DNA from: Sideroxydans sp. | GTDB taxonomy: Bacteria; Pseudomonadota; Gammaproteobacteria; Burkholderiales; Gallionellaceae | DNA length: 64,000 bases | Assembly: GCA_028707175.1 (NCBI GenBank) | Contig: JAQTUV010000002.1 | Coordinates: 62,001 to 126,000 of the forward strand | Direction of reading: 5' to 3' | Part shown: positions 50,506 to 59,950 of the stretch, piece by piece | Position numbering within the stretch: the stretch's first letter is position 1 | Layout of the letters: each line of letters opens with the position of its first letter | Program-made: the position numbers and the translations under genes | The notes under the pieces: generated by a model | What the model was told of the DNA's origin: nothing | The model's input: the letters and a program-made list of their open reading frames with translations, nothing else | Databases searched by the model: none

Positions 50506-50575
50506 CAGGCTTGCTGTTCGCCCGTTGCAGGGCGACTGTATAATCGCGGCACAGCTTTATCTCACTTTGTCGATT

Positions 50576-51706
50576 ATGAAAATCCTGCGCCTGCTTTCAC
50601 TCGTACTCTGCTGCTTGCCTGCTTTGGCACAAGCACTTCCAGACAATCCTAAATTAGCCGCTAAACACTACGCGCTATATGATTTGACCAGCCGACAGAT
50701 GTTGCTGGAACAGCGCGCTAATGAACGTATTGCACCTGCCTCGCTCACCAAATTGATGACCGCTTACGTCGTTTTCGGCGCGCTAGAACAAGGGAAGATC
50801 AGCTTAGGCCAAGACATGATGCCCACCTCATACGCCTTGCGTTTGCAAAATGAAGAACCGCGAATGTTCTTAGAGGTTGGCAGAGAAGTGACCGTCGAAG
50901 ACTTAATACAAGGGCTGATCGTCCAATCCGCAAATGATGCGGCTCGGGTATTAGCTGAAGCCGTTGCAAACCATGAAATTGCTTTTGCCGATCTGATGAA
51001 TGCCCAAGCCAAACGCCTTGGGATGAACAACACTAACTTCAAGAATGCGACCGGAGTACCCGAAGACCAGCATTACAGCACCGCACACGATCTCGCGATA
51101 TTGGCCGCTGCACTGATCAACGATTTCCCAAAACAATACGCAATGTATGCCGTACGCGAATTCAAATACAACGGCATCAATCAATTCAATCGTAACCGCC
51201 TACTCTGGCAAGACCCTTATGTGGATGGCATGCAAACCAGCTACACCGAGGGGGAGGGATTCTCCCTGATTGCTTCCGCAAAACGAGATGAGCGGCGTCT
51301 GGTATCAGTATTGCTGGGCGCAGATAAAGAGAATCTGCGTAGCACCGAAAGTCAGCGACTTTTGAATCTAGGCTTCAAAGATTTTGAATCGAAGATGCTT
51401 TATCGTAAAGATCAGGCTATCAGCAGCATACGGATTTGGAAGGGCACCGAGCGCGAGATCAAAGTGGGATTCCGTGCTGACACGTTCATCTCAACGCCTT
51501 TTTCAGAGCACAACAAGTTGACCGCCCAATTAGAAACGAAACAGCCGCTGATCGCCCCCGTGAACGCAGGGCAACGCGTTGGCACCTTACACCTATCGCT
51601 CAATGGCCAAAAGTATCTCGATCTCCCCGTCTTTGCGACAGAGACCGTGTCTTTAACCAACGTGTTCTCGCGTGGCGTGGATGCGATACGCCTACTCTTT
51701 GAATAA
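50576..51706 (+). CDS. D-alanyl-D-alanine carboxypeptidase-like protein (PBP5/6 type) with altered KTG motif
   Basis: The 376-residue protein has a signal peptide (cleavage near AQA-L, about 20), a transpeptidase domain (about 30-270) and the PBP5-type C-terminal domain (about 285-376), including a final amphipathic helix. The SxxK motif is SLTK (Ser56-Lys59) and the SxN motif is SAN (118-120). The third motif reads QTS (220-222) where KTG is expected. The enzyme normally trims the last D-Ala of the stem peptide. It lies in the order dac-dat-ybeD-lipB. A TATAAT at 50538-50543 is a possible -10. Confidence 0.88.
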   Translation: MKILRLLSLVLCCLPALAQALPDNPKLAAKHYALYDLTSRQMLLEQRANERIAPASLTKLMTAYVVFGALEQGKISLGQDMMPTSYALRLQNEEPRMFLEVGREVTVEDLIQGLIVQSANDAARVLAEAVANHEIAFADLMNAQAKRLGMNNTNFKNATGVPEDQHYSTAHDLAILAAALINDFPKQYAMYAVREFKYNGINQFNRNRLLWQDPYVDGMQTSYTEGEGFSLIASAKRDERRLVSVLLGADKENLRSTESQRLLNLGFKDFESKMLYRKDQAISSIRIWKGTEREIKVGFRADTFISTPFSEHNKLTAQLETKQPLIAPVNAGQRVGTLHLSLNGQKYLDLPVFATETVSLTNVFSRGVDAIRLLFE

Positions 51707-51712
51707 TAAATC

Positions 51713-52567
51713 ATGAGCATTTTTCTCAATGGCGAGTTCATGCCGATCGAAGAAGCCAAGGTGCCCGTATTGGATCGCGGCTTCATCTTCGGTGACGGCG
51801 TATACGAAGTTATCCCCGTCTATTCGCGCCGCGCCTTTCGCCTAGCGGAACATCTGCAACGCCTGCAACACAGCCTCGATGGCATCCAACTGAAGAACCC
51901 TCATAGTGATGATGAGTGGACGACCATTCTCAACGAACTCATCCGCCGTAACACACCCGAAGACCAATACCTCTACCTACATGTGACACGCGGTGCGGCC
52001 AAGCGCGATCACGCTTTTCCCGTTCCCGCGCCAACTCCAACCGTGTTCGTGATGAGCAACCCGCTCACCACACCGAGCGCAGAACTATTGAAGAGTGGTA
52101 TCTCATGCATCACCGTGGTGGACAACCGCTGGTTGCGTTGCGACATCAAAGCTATCGCGCTATTGCCCAATGTGTTGCTACGCCAAGCGGCAGTAGCGGC
52201 CGGATGTGCCGAGGCCATCCTCATCCGCAATGACGAGTTCATGACCGAAGGTGCAGCGAGTAATATCTTCGTGGTGAAGAACGGCACACTACTCGCCCCA
52301 CCGAAAGACAACCTCATGTTGCCCGGCATCACCTACGACGTCATCCTTGAGATCGCCGCTGCGAACAACATTCCGTGCGAGGTGCGCAAAGTGCTAAAGG
52401 AAGAAGTGTTCAATGCGGACGAATTACTACTGACCTCCTCTACCAAAGAGGTGATGGTCATCACCACGCTGGATGGCAAACCCGTGGGGGATGGCAAACC
52501 CGGTGCGATGTTCGCCAAACTCCATACCCTCTACCAAACATTCAAACAAGAAGTGATGCGCAAATGA
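51713..52567 (+). CDS. dat: D-amino acid aminotransferase (class IV, PLP)
   Basis: The 284-residue fold-type IV aminotransferase has the PLP lysine at about 146 (DIKAIALLPN) and FGDGVYEVI near residue 26. D-AAT enzymes convert D-alanine and 2-oxoglutarate to pyruvate and D-glutamate. A branched-chain or 4-amino-4-deoxychorismate lyase relative cannot be excluded. Placement after a DD-carboxypeptidase gene fits D-Ala handling. Its stop overlaps the ybeD start (ATGA). Confidence 0.85.
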   Translation: MSIFLNGEFMPIEEAKVPVLDRGFIFGDGVYEVIPVYSRRAFRLAEHLQRLQHSLDGIQLKNPHSDDEWTTILNELIRRNTPEDQYLYLHVTRGAAKRDHAFPVPAPTPTVFVMSNPLTTPSAELLKSGISCITVVDNRWLRCDIKAIALLPNVLLRQAAVAAGCAEAILIRNDEFMTEGAASNIFVVKNGTLLAPPKDNLMLPGITYDVILEIAAANNIPCEVRKVLKEEVFNADELLLTSSTKEVMVITTLDGKPVGDGKPGAMFAKLHTLYQTFKQEVMRK

Positions 52568-52833
52568 CCGTTACCGAAGACTCCCTCATCGAATACCCCT
52601 GCGACTTCCCCATCAAGGTGTTCGGTTTCGCACACCCTGATTTTGCAAGCGCCATCACTCAGGTCGTACAAGCGCATTCACCCAACTTCACGAGCGACAA
52701 GATCGAATCACGTAGCAGCAGCACGGCGAAATACACCAGCCTCACCTGCACCGTGCACATCACCTCGCGAGAACAACTGGACAACTTGTATCGCGATCTG
52801 ACGTCGCACCCGATGGTGAAGATGGCACTGTAA
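52564..52833 (+). CDS. ybeD: DUF493/YbeD family protein
   Basis: The 89-residue protein begins MTVTEDSLIEYPCDFPIKVFG and has the DUF493 fold with an ACT-like shape. It is normally encoded beside lipB and dacA, as here. No clear biochemical role is known. The start overlaps the dat stop. Confidence 0.9.
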   Translation: MTVTEDSLIEYPCDFPIKVFGFAHPDFASAITQVVQAHSPNFTSDKIESRSSSTAKYTSLTCTVHITSREQLDNLYRDLTSHPMVKMAL

Positions 52834-52854
52834 TTGACATTGCCTTCCTCGTTC

Positions 52855-52895
52855 GCCCCCTCTCCTGCAACGCGGGGGAAGGTTAGTGAGGGGGC
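52855..52895. repeat. Short extragenic inverted repeat between ybeD and lipB
   Basis: Arms GCCCCCTC and GAGGGGGC flank 25 bases; the flanking words (CGTTCGCCCCCTCTCC and GGTTAGTGAGGGGGC) are typical of a dispersed repeat. Its right end is 19 bases before the lipB start, so it would lie in the mRNA leader and could affect lipB expression. Confidence 0.65.
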
Positions 52896-52914
52896 TTCAG
52901 AAGAGGTGCACCCT

Positions 52915-53550
52915 ATGCAACATCCCTCCATCCACATCCGCGCACTCGGCATGGTCGAATACGAACCGACTTGGCACGCCATGCAGCGTTTCACGATTGA
53001 ACGAGATCGCGATACGGCCGATGAAATCTGGTTGGTGCAACATCCTCCCACCTTCACACAGGGGCAAGCAGGCAGCCCAGAACATCTCATCAATCCAACC
53101 TCCATTCCCGTTGTCCAGATTGATCGGGGAGGGCAAATCACTTACCACGGCCCCGGACAGATCGTGGCTTATTTGTTAGTTGATTTGCGCCGCTGGAAAT
53201 TAAATGTACGCGAATTAGTGCGTCTGATGGAGCAGTCGGTCATTGATGTTCTAGCGGGATACGGCGTGATGGCACGAGGAAGAGAAGACGCGCCAGGGGT
53301 ATATGTAAACGAAGCAAAGATCGCCGCACTGGGACTTAAAATTAAGAATGGGTGTTGCTATCACGGCCTTTCATTCAACGTATGCATGGACCTTACGCCG
53401 TTCAGCAACATCAACCCTTGCGGCTATCAAGGATTGCGCGTCACGCAATGTGTGGAACTCGGCATCACAACAGATTGGGAAGAGCTGCAAGCACAGCTCA
53501 CTCAAAACCTCGTACAGGGCCTGCATCAGCATTTGGACAAACACCGCTAG
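52915..53550 (+). CDS. lipB: Octanoyl-ACP:protein N-octanoyltransferase
   Basis: This 211-residue enzyme moves octanoate from ACP to the lipoyl domains of 2-oxoacid dehydrogenases and GcvH. It has [16 protein letters not shown] (about 71-86), catalytic Lys135 in NEAKIAALG and Cys169 in NPCGYQG. The start at 52915 has GAGGTG upstream and gives the family N-terminus; the longer frame begins at a TTG just after ybeD. lipA is not in the window. Confidence 0.96.
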   Translation: MQHPSIHIRALGMVEYEPTWHAMQRFTIERDRDTADEIWLVQHPPTFTQGQAGSPEHLINPTSIPVVQIDRGGQITYHGPGQIVAYLLVDLRRWKLNVRELVRLMEQSVIDVLAGYGVMARGREDAPGVYVNEAKIAALGLKIKNGCCYHGLSFNVCMDLTPFSNINPCGYQGLRVTQCVELGITTDWEELQAQLTQNLVQGLHQHLDKHR

Positions 53551-53561
53551 GCCCAGCAACC

Positions 53562-53975
53562 TCATTGGATGATGATGGACTCGAAGAGCACCTCAGCCAC
53601 GCCTTCTTTTGAATTCAACTCCAGCGCTTTATTAACCGCACGCCGCGTCTCCACCAACAAACGCTCTTTACCCTCGGGCGTTCCCAATTGCTCAGGCGTT
53701 TTGCTACTCAACAGATAAATGATGTCGTTGCGAATCGCCGGCATATACAACTTCGCTTTTTCAGCGGCCTCAGGCTTTGCCATCTTCAGTGTGATAGCAA
53801 CTTGGATGACTTGCTTCAACCCCTGCAAATTCACCGTAAATGGATCTAAACGTGTATAGGCCGAAGCACCTGCCTCCCCGCCCCCTCCGCCGCCACTGGC
53901 AAAACTCGACGGCGCCACCAAACATAATGCCCCCAACAATCCAACACGCATCAACAATCGAATCAACTTTTCCAT
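53562..53975 (-). CDS. FliL-like periplasmic protein
   Basis: The 137-residue protein has a signal peptide (cleavage near SFA-S, about 27) and a Gly-rich linker, then a FliL domain (about 40-137) with YTRLDPFTVNLQG and IRNDIIYLLSSKTPEQL. True FliL is a membrane-anchored flagellar stator partner; this form looks cleaved and is not beside flagellar genes. It may act with a motor elsewhere in the genome. It converges on lipB with an 11-base gap. Confidence 0.8.
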   Translation of the reverse strand: MEKLIRLLMRVGLLGALCLVAPSSFASGGGGGGEAGASAYTRLDPFTVNLQGLKQVIQVAITLKMAKPEAAEKAKLYMPAIRNDIIYLLSSKTPEQLGTPEGKERLLVETRRAVNKALELNSKEGVAEVLFESIIIQ

Positions 53976-54087
53976 GACCTCATTCCCCTCTTAAACAAAC
54001 ATTCCGTGTCTGTTTATTCATATCGGATGATTAATCGAGAAGTTTAGTGCTTGGTGAAATATTTATCAGGCCACTCTAGTTAATGGC

Positions 54088-54124
54088 AAAAAAAACAGGA
54101 CACCCAATGGATGTCCTGTTTTAT
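54088..54124 (-). terminator. Terminator after tRNA-Ser
   Basis: An 11-bp perfect stem (AAAACAGGACA and its complement) is followed by eight T on the minus strand directly after tRNA-Ser. It is a strong rho-independent terminator. Confidence 0.92.
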
Positions 54125-54125
54125 T

Positions 54126-54213
54126 TGGCGGAGAGGGAGGGATTCGAACCCTCGATACCTTGCGGTATGCCTGATTTCGAGTCAGGTACATTCGACCACT
54201 CTGCCACCTCTCC
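54126..54213 (-). tRNA. tRNA-Ser (anticodon CGA)
   Basis: This 88-base class II tRNA has acceptor GGAGAGG, anticodon loop CTCGAAA, a long variable arm and an encoded GCCA end. It stands alone, upstream of a strong terminator. Confidence 0.96.
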
Positions 54214-54312
54214 GAAACTCGATTCGCTTTAAACACCGTACATTACATACGAGCTACCGCGAAGGGTGCGCATTTTACCAGCAAACATTCAAATTTCGGG
54301 CAGAATGATTAC

Positions 54313-55713
54313 ATGATGAGTCTATTACCTCTGCGTTTGGCTGTTGTGATCGGGCTATTAGCTTGGTTAAGCTTTAAGCTGAATACAACAACACCGCTTC
54401 CTGATTGGCGGCAAGGCGAACTCGTCGTCATCGTGCCCAACAGTGAAATGGATGTTGAGGCGGCCTTTGAAACAGACCTCATCGAACTATTCGCAAAGCA
54501 ACTCAATGTGAAGCCCCGATTTCTGCAACTCACCTCGGATGAAGCCATTGCCGCGATGAATGCTGGACGCGCTCATTTAATGACGAGCTTACGCGTCGAT
54601 TCAAATCGTACGCTTCGCTTCAGCCACCCGTATCAAACATTGGAAGAGCGAGTTATCTGCAATGACAATACGCCAAGAAAAATAGAAGGCTTATTCAGCC
54701 GACAGCTCATTGTTTCGAGTGATTCTGCCCAAGTTGCCGCCCTTCATTTACTGCACGATGAATACGAAAACCTCGCTTGGGAGGTGCGAAAGAAATCATC
54801 TCCCATTCAACTACTACAAGAAATGGCGGATGGAAAATTAGACTGCACTGTCGCGAATGAAGAACAAATTGCCACCATGCGCAATTTTTATCCCTCACTC
54901 GGAGCGGGACTCAGCTTACAGCCCGCATCCAAGATGAGTTGGGCTATTGATATAGAGGGAGATGATGCATTGTTAGAAGCCGCCAATCGATTCCTCGATG
55001 GTGTCAATGCAGACAATTCACTTCGCCAATTAATTGATCGTCACTACGGCCACAATGATCGCTTAGGCTCGACGGACACCACCTCTTTTCTAAATCACAC
55101 CCGCCAACTGCTCCCCCATTATCGACAATGGTTTAATGAGGCAGCCGAAATTACTGGCTTAGATTGGCGACTCATTGCCGCATTGGCCTATCGTGAATCA
55201 AGATGGGACCCCAATGCCACCTCGTTCACCAAGGTGCGGGGCATGATGATGTTGACAGAGGATACGGCGGATCGAATGGGCGTAAAGAACCGACTAGACC
55301 CGCAGGAAAGCATCATGGCAGGTGCCCGATATTTACAAATGATCAAAGAACAATTACCACTGCGCATCGCCGAACAAGATCGAATATGGTTGGCACTTGC
55401 GGCGTACAACCAAGGACTGGGACATTTGGAGGATGCTCGCGTGTTGGCCGTTCGATCTGGCCTGAATCCGGATGTCTGGTCAGATGTAAAACGCGTGATG
55501 CCATTGCTATCAAAGGCTGAATATTTCGACACAGTGAAACATGGACAAGCGCGTGGGGGGGAAGCGGTGATCCACGTTGAAACGGTGCGCCTGTATCACG
55601 ACATGCTCATCAAATTAGATGAGCAGAACGAATTGGGCAGCCCCCAACCTGCCACACAATATGGCTTGCTCGGATTAGTAAAAAACACGCTCGGATTACA
55701 TCTCCCTCGTTAG
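54313..55713 (+). CDS. mltF: Membrane-bound lytic transglycosylase F
   Basis: This 466-residue protein has an N-terminal membrane anchor (about 5-22), a substrate-binding-protein-like regulatory domain (about 38-250) and a C-terminal SLT domain (about 285-430), with the catalytic Glu in AYRESRWDPNATS. MltF cleaves glycan strands in the periplasm and its N-terminal domain senses muropeptides. The stop overlaps the convergent epimerase stop. Two ATGs (54313, 54316) are possible starts. Confidence 0.93.
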   Translation: MMSLLPLRLAVVIGLLAWLSFKLNTTTPLPDWRQGELVVIVPNSEMDVEAAFETDLIELFAKQLNVKPRFLQLTSDEAIAAMNAGRAHLMTSLRVDSNRTLRFSHPYQTLEERVICNDNTPRKIEGLFSRQLIVSSDSAQVAALHLLHDEYENLAWEVRKKSSPIQLLQEMADGKLDCTVANEEQIATMRNFYPSLGAGLSLQPASKMSWAIDIEGDDALLEAANRFLDGVNADNSLRQLIDRHYGHNDRLGSTDTTSFLNHTRQLLPHYRQWFNEAAEITGLDWRLIAALAYRESRWDPNATSFTKVRGMMMLTEDTADRMGVKNRLDPQESIMAGARYLQMIKEQLPLRIAEQDRIWLALAAYNQGLGHLEDARVLAVRSGLNPDVWSDVKRVMPLLSKAEYFDTVKHGQARGGEAVIHVETVRLYHDMLIKLDEQNELGSPQPATQYGLLGLVKNTLGLHLPR

Positions 55714-56666
55714 TTCTTACCGTAAATCTGGCGCGCCCACTCTACTGTCGCACGTGCCGCTTCATCTTCCCGTATAGGCTTCATCACAAAACGCGCGCGG
55801 AAGCGACTGTCATCCACAATGAAGGCTTCGTCCCACTGGTAGGCCATTTCTTTGATCTCACGCACCATCGGTACGAACAGTCCAAGAAAATTCATCATGA
55901 AACGCGGCATCACGTTGAGGGGGATGGTGTGTCCCACGGCCGGCTCGAAACGACGCACCATCTCGCGCGTGGTTACGGCAGGTTGGCAGGGCAACATCCA
56001 CAGTGCTTGCCCACCGAGTTGCTCATCTGTCGCACATCCCAAAGTCGCCAGCCCTTGCGCCACATCGGGAATGTAGTGATAGGTATGCACTGTGTCTGCA
56101 TTACCTAAGGACATGCCCGCCTTGCGTGCCAACACGGGTTTCCAGAAATATTCGCCAAACATGGTGAGCGCTCCACGTGGGCCGTAGAAATCTGCCGCAC
56201 GACCACACACTGCGCGCACTTCTCCGCTACGTTGCGCATCGAATAATCGTTCGGCAACACGTGCACGTATCGCACCTTTTTTGCTGCACGGGTTCACGGG
56301 CGTGTCTTCGTTCATGGGCTTGCCGCCGGTGCGCCCCAGCATATAGAGGTTGTCTAACACGACGAGTCGCGCCCCGACCTTGCTGGCTGCCGCGATGAGG
56401 TTATCCATATAACGCGGCAAGGTCGTCGCCCATAACTTAGTGTCATACGCTGGGTTCATGCAGTGATACACCACGCTCGCACCAACACATGCCTCATGGC
56501 AGAACGATTCTATGGTCGCGTCACCCAACATCGTCTCCGCACCCTCAGGCACATCGCCTTGGCTACGTTTCACCACACGCACACGCTTGCCTGCTTCTAA
56601 TAATTTCTGCGCCAGCGGAAAACCGACCTGACCAGAACCGAATACCACATGTAATTCTGTAACCAT
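55710..56666 (-). CDS. NAD-dependent epimerase/dehydratase family protein
   Basis: The 318-residue protein has an N-terminal Rossmann fold with VFGSGQVGFPLAQKLL (about 8-23), an extended SDR layout. The catalytic YxxxK is not obvious, so it may be an atypical SDR with a role in nucleotide-sugar or quinone metabolism. No pathway partner is next to it. It is 37 bases downstream of the zinc-ribbon membrane protein gene on the same strand. Confidence 0.8.
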   Translation of the reverse strand: MVTELHVVFGSGQVGFPLAQKLLEAGKRVRVVKRSQGDVPEGAETMLGDATIESFCHEACVGASVVYHCMNPAYDTKLWATTLPRYMDNLIAAASKVGARLVVLDNLYMLGRTGGKPMNEDTPVNPCSKKGAIRARVAERLFDAQRSGEVRAVCGRAADFYGPRGALTMFGEYFWKPVLARKAGMSLGNADTVHTYHYIPDVAQGLATLGCATDEQLGGQALWMLPCQPAVTTREMVRRFEPAVGHTIPLNVMPRFMMNFLGLFVPMVREIKEMAYQWDEAFIVDDSRFRARFVMKPIREDEAARATVEWARQIYGKN

Positions 56667-56703
56667 TCAATCCTCTCCAATCTAGATACATTGTCAGCTG
56701 CAA

Positions 56704-57459
56704 TTACAGCTCCAATGAGCTCTTCAATCGCCTGTGTTGTTGTAACAAAATGAGCAAAGCCCATATCAAGGCAAACACCGTCAAAACACTCCCCAGCCCA
56801 TGAGTTATTGCACCCCATTGCTGGGAATTCTGCGTCTGACCAATCGTGTTCAGTAGATAGATCCAATCGTGTGGCCCATCTTCGCCCGTATGTCCGCCCA
56901 ATAAGATTAGCTGAGGATAGCGTGCGTCGTAGATATACGGGGCAAGATCCAACAGGCTGATGCTTGTCCACCACAATCCTAGGGCTGCAGAAAAGTTATC
57001 TCGATTTTTCACCACGAAAGCGCCCGCGATAACGAACGGCAGGGCGAGCTGAAATAGACTCCCGCCGAGGATGGTTAAAAATTCGCCGAAAGGCATGAAC
57101 AACACATGCCCCGCCTCATGGATCGGCAGAAGAATATTGTGCATGAACGAGCCGAATATCTCGCCATCCCGATAATCTGCGCCAATCAAAGTAAAACTCC
57201 AGTAACTTAACAATGCCCATGCAAAGCCACGCCCCCAAAAGTTCATTGGACTCATTTCAGACATAGGGCGGAGTAAACGCTGAATCCCGCCAACATCCAC
57301 GCCACGCTCATCCTCCCAACTGTGCGCATTCGATACCCGCTTGAAAGCCTTCCCCCATTTGAACGGATAGATCCCGCAAACAGGACAGGGCGCGTCATGT
57401 GCGAGCGGTTGTGCAGGCTTATGTCCGCACTTGGGGCATTGTGGATAGGTATCTGACAT
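56704..57459 (-). CDS. Zinc-ribbon membrane protein with HEAGH motif (possible M50-like peptidase)
   Basis: The 251-residue protein has an N-terminal zinc ribbon (CPKC at 8-11, CPVC at 25-28) and about four to five hydrophobic segments from residue 78 on. Two features resemble site-2 proteases: the motif HEAGH (114-118) inside a membrane segment and LLDLAPY with Asp171 at the edge of another. The start at 57459 is chosen because it places the zinc ribbon at the N-terminus; the frame is open 26 codons further up. I do not recognise the family. It is next to an epimerase gene. Confidence 0.65.
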   Translation of the reverse strand: MSDTYPQCPKCGHKPAQPLAHDAPCPVCGIYPFKWGKAFKRVSNAHSWEDERGVDVGGIQRLLRPMSEMSPMNFWGRGFAWALLSYWSFTLIGADYRDGEIFGSFMHNILLPIHEAGHVLFMPFGEFLTILGGSLFQLALPFVIAGAFVVKNRDNFSAALGLWWTSISLLDLAPYIYDARYPQLILLGGHTGEDGPHDWIYLLNTIGQTQNSQQWGAITHGLGSVLTVFALIWALLILLQQHRRLKSSLEL

Positions 57460-57838
57460 TAGCGTAAAGGCGTCACTTAATCTCGTCGAGCGCACAACGC
57501 TCGCTCGCTTGGTTTGTAGCGAATGGCGGGACGGCATGCAACGAGGGCCACTGCCCGCAATTTACCCCCGCCATTCTGTCACGACTCCTCCCTAACCGCA
57601 TGCGTACCACAATACCCACTTGCGCCACGGGAACAACTCCGCCTTGGGTATACCCGTCATTTACCCGAATTCATCCACCGATTTATTCTTCATATCAGCG
57701 CACCTTTTACGTTGCATCGTACACACTTGGTGTTGGAGATATTTGGTCTTATTTTTAGTAGGGATTTACCTACATTTTGTCCTACATACGAAAGTTCGTC
57801 AGAGGTGTAATCTGTACAAAGAATTTTAGGAAAAGCAC
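57460..57838. other. Long intergenic region between divergent genes
   Basis: This 379-base stretch separates the zinc-ribbon membrane gene and the TonB receptor. It holds a 12-base palindrome ACGAAAGTTCGT (57788-57799), a possible operator 39 bases before the receptor start, and an inverted repeat ATACCCA / TGGGTAT (57612-57618 and 57645-57651). No riboswitch or clear promoter boxes were recognised. The small frames in it lack a Shine-Dalgarno and look like chance. Confidence 0.6.
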
Positions 57839-59932
57839 ATGAAACCTATCACATTGATACTGCTGGTCAGCCTCACAGCCACTTCCGACTTTGCCCTTGC
57901 TTTAAATGAAGCAAGCGAGCTTGATTACTACCAAGAAATTCCCATCGTTTTGAGCGCATCAAGATTGTCTCAACCCCTTTCTGACGCCCCCAATGCGATG
58001 ACTGTAATTGACCGAAAAATGATTGTGGCTTCAGGCTTTAGAGCAATTCCCGACATATTTAAACTCGTACCAGGTATGTATGTCAGCTATTACAAAGGCA
58101 GCCAAGCGTTTGTTTCTTACCACGGCTCTACTGACCAATACGCACGACGTATGCAAGTGATGATCGACGGGCGCAGTGTCTACCTAGCACCTGTCAGCGC
58201 CGTGGACTGGGCCAACTTGCCGATCATGCTCGACGATATCGAACGCATCGAAGTGATACGTGGACCTGCGGCGGCCTCGCATGGAGCCAATTCGACCCAA
58301 GGCGTGATCAGCATCACCACACGGGATTCTGGTTCACTCAATGGAAAAAGTGTTTCATTTACGCGTGGCAGCAAAGGGGTCAACGATGTTGTTGCGCGGT
58401 TTGGCAAAGCTGGTGAACGATTCGATTACCGCATGACCATCGGTTATAGCGCTGATAACGGCTATGACGATTTGAACACATCGCCCAATGGCCTGCCTCA
58501 AGCCAGCTTATTGTTGAACAATGGCTACGACAGCAATCAAGCTCGTTTAATGAATTTCCGCGCTGACTACCACCCCAACGAAGTCGATAGTTTCGATATA
58601 CAGTTCGGGTTAAATCGTGACGTGCAAGGCGTTGGTTTTACCGATAAGAATCCAACCGTACTCAATCCCAATAGCACCAACTGGAATGTCACACACGACC
58701 TTCATTCCGAGTCTGGATTCTTACAATTTGGCTGGCTGAGGGCATTAGAAGACGGCGCAGAATTGAAGATGCATTACTACCATATTCGCCAAAATCAACA
58801 TGAGGCATTCCCGTATTACTACAATGGTACGCTATCGAACTCTTTGATCACTCAATCAGTATTGACCAGCAGGGATGAACTTGAGATTCAGCATCTTCTC
58901 CAAACAAATGATAACAATCGTTTGGTGTACGGTGCGGCGTGGAGAGGTGACCGCACCGATGCGCAGCAATATGTTGATCTACGCACCGCATATGGTGTTG
59001 AACCGTCTTATTCGTCCACGTCCAACTCTGCCGAATACCGCGTGTTCGCACACGACGAATGGCACATCGCCCCCACATGGATACTCAATGTAGGCGCGAT
59101 GTTTGAAAAAGATGGTTGGAACAATTCGAACGCTTCACCCCGCGTGGCATTGAACTATCATCTGGCGCCACAACATACGATCCGTTTAGACTCTTCTGTC
59201 GCCTATCGAACGCCCGCATTGGTCGAAAAACAATACCCAGAAGTCAAACCTGGAATTGTGTATCAGCCTGGCGCATTGTTCGTCCCCAGTTCAAGGATCA
59301 ACTCACCAAGTCTACAGCCCGAGCGAATGGATTCCAAAGCAATCGGCTACGTTGCAGAGTTGTCTGACTGGCATAGCACCTTAGATGTTCGTGTCTTCAA
59401 CGACCGCGTGACTAATGGGATCTATATCGCACAGTCAGAGATATTTGCGAATGGCTTGAATTCGAACCTGAAGGGCGTAGAGATAACGCTCAAACACAAC
59501 TTTGATTCGGACACTGATTTGACTGTCAACTTCGCGCATTCACAAGGCGAAAGCAATGCACCAGCCTTAGTGGCTGCCGGCAATTCAAAGTTAAACCCTG
59601 CGGACAGCTCAATCAGCGATGTGTTCACAGGCAGTATCCCGATCAATAGTGGAAGCTTGCTGTATTCCCATCGACAGGCCAACGGATTTTCTTATAGCGC
59701 AGCTTATTACCATCAAGATGCGATGCAGCCTTTCGACCGTGGCTCCATCGATCGTCAACCGGTACAGCGCAGGATGGATGCACGTATTGCCCAACCATTC
59801 CGAGGGGTGGCTGGCATGAAGGGGGAAGTGGCACTGGTAATACAAAATCTCTTCGACCAAAGATACACAGAATACATTGCCAACAATGTTTTTGATCGGC
59901 GCGCTCACATCACGATCAGAGTCGACTGGTAA
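57839..59932 (+). CDS. TonB-dependent receptor
   Basis: This 697-residue protein has a signal peptide (cleavage near ALA-L, about 21), a TonB-box-like EIPIVLSASRL, a plug domain (about 45-165) and a barrel ending in VDW (final aromatic residue). The ligand is not obvious from sequence. It has a clear TAGGAA ribosome site and is followed by a periplasmic binding protein and a diguanylate cyclase on the same strand at spacings of 18 bases and a 4-base overlap. That suggests an envelope-to-c-di-GMP signal path rather than uptake alone. Confidence 0.9.
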   Translation: MKPITLILLVSLTATSDFALALNEASELDYYQEIPIVLSASRLSQPLSDAPNAMTVIDRKMIVASGFRAIPDIFKLVPGMYVSYYKGSQAFVSYHGSTDQYARRMQVMIDGRSVYLAPVSAVDWANLPIMLDDIERIEVIRGPAAASHGANSTQGVISITTRDSGSLNGKSVSFTRGSKGVNDVVARFGKAGERFDYRMTIGYSADNGYDDLNTSPNGLPQASLLLNNGYDSNQARLMNFRADYHPNEVDSFDIQFGLNRDVQGVGFTDKNPTVLNPNSTNWNVTHDLHSESGFLQFGWLRALEDGAELKMHYYHIRQNQHEAFPYYYNGTLSNSLITQSVLTSRDELEIQHLLQTNDNNRLVYGAAWRGDRTDAQQYVDLRTAYGVEPSYSSTSNSAEYRVFAHDEWHIAPTWILNVGAMFEKDGWNNSNASPRVALNYHLAPQHTIRLDSSVAYRTPALVEKQYPEVKPGIVYQPGALFVPSSRINSPSLQPERMDSKAIGYVAELSDWHSTLDVRVFNDRVTNGIYIAQSEIFANGLNSNLKGVEITLKHNFDSDTDLTVNFAHSQGESNAPALVAAGNSKLNPADSSISDVFTGSIPINSGSLLYSHRQANGFSYSAAYYHQDAMQPFDRGSIDRQPVQRRMDARIAQPFRGVAGMKGEVALVIQNLFDQRYTEYIANNVFDRRAHITIRVDW

Positions 59933-59950
59933 TCCGGAAAGGTTTTATTG

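Noticed and set aside
57600-57660. Possible riboswitch in the leader of the second TonB receptor
   Set aside because: I looked for cobalamin, c-di-GMP and similar conserved cores and saw none; only a short inverted repeat is present.
57523-57829. Small plus-strand frames upstream of the second TonB receptor
   Set aside because: Two overlapping frames lack ribosome sites and resemble nothing; the region is better read as a promoter/leader.
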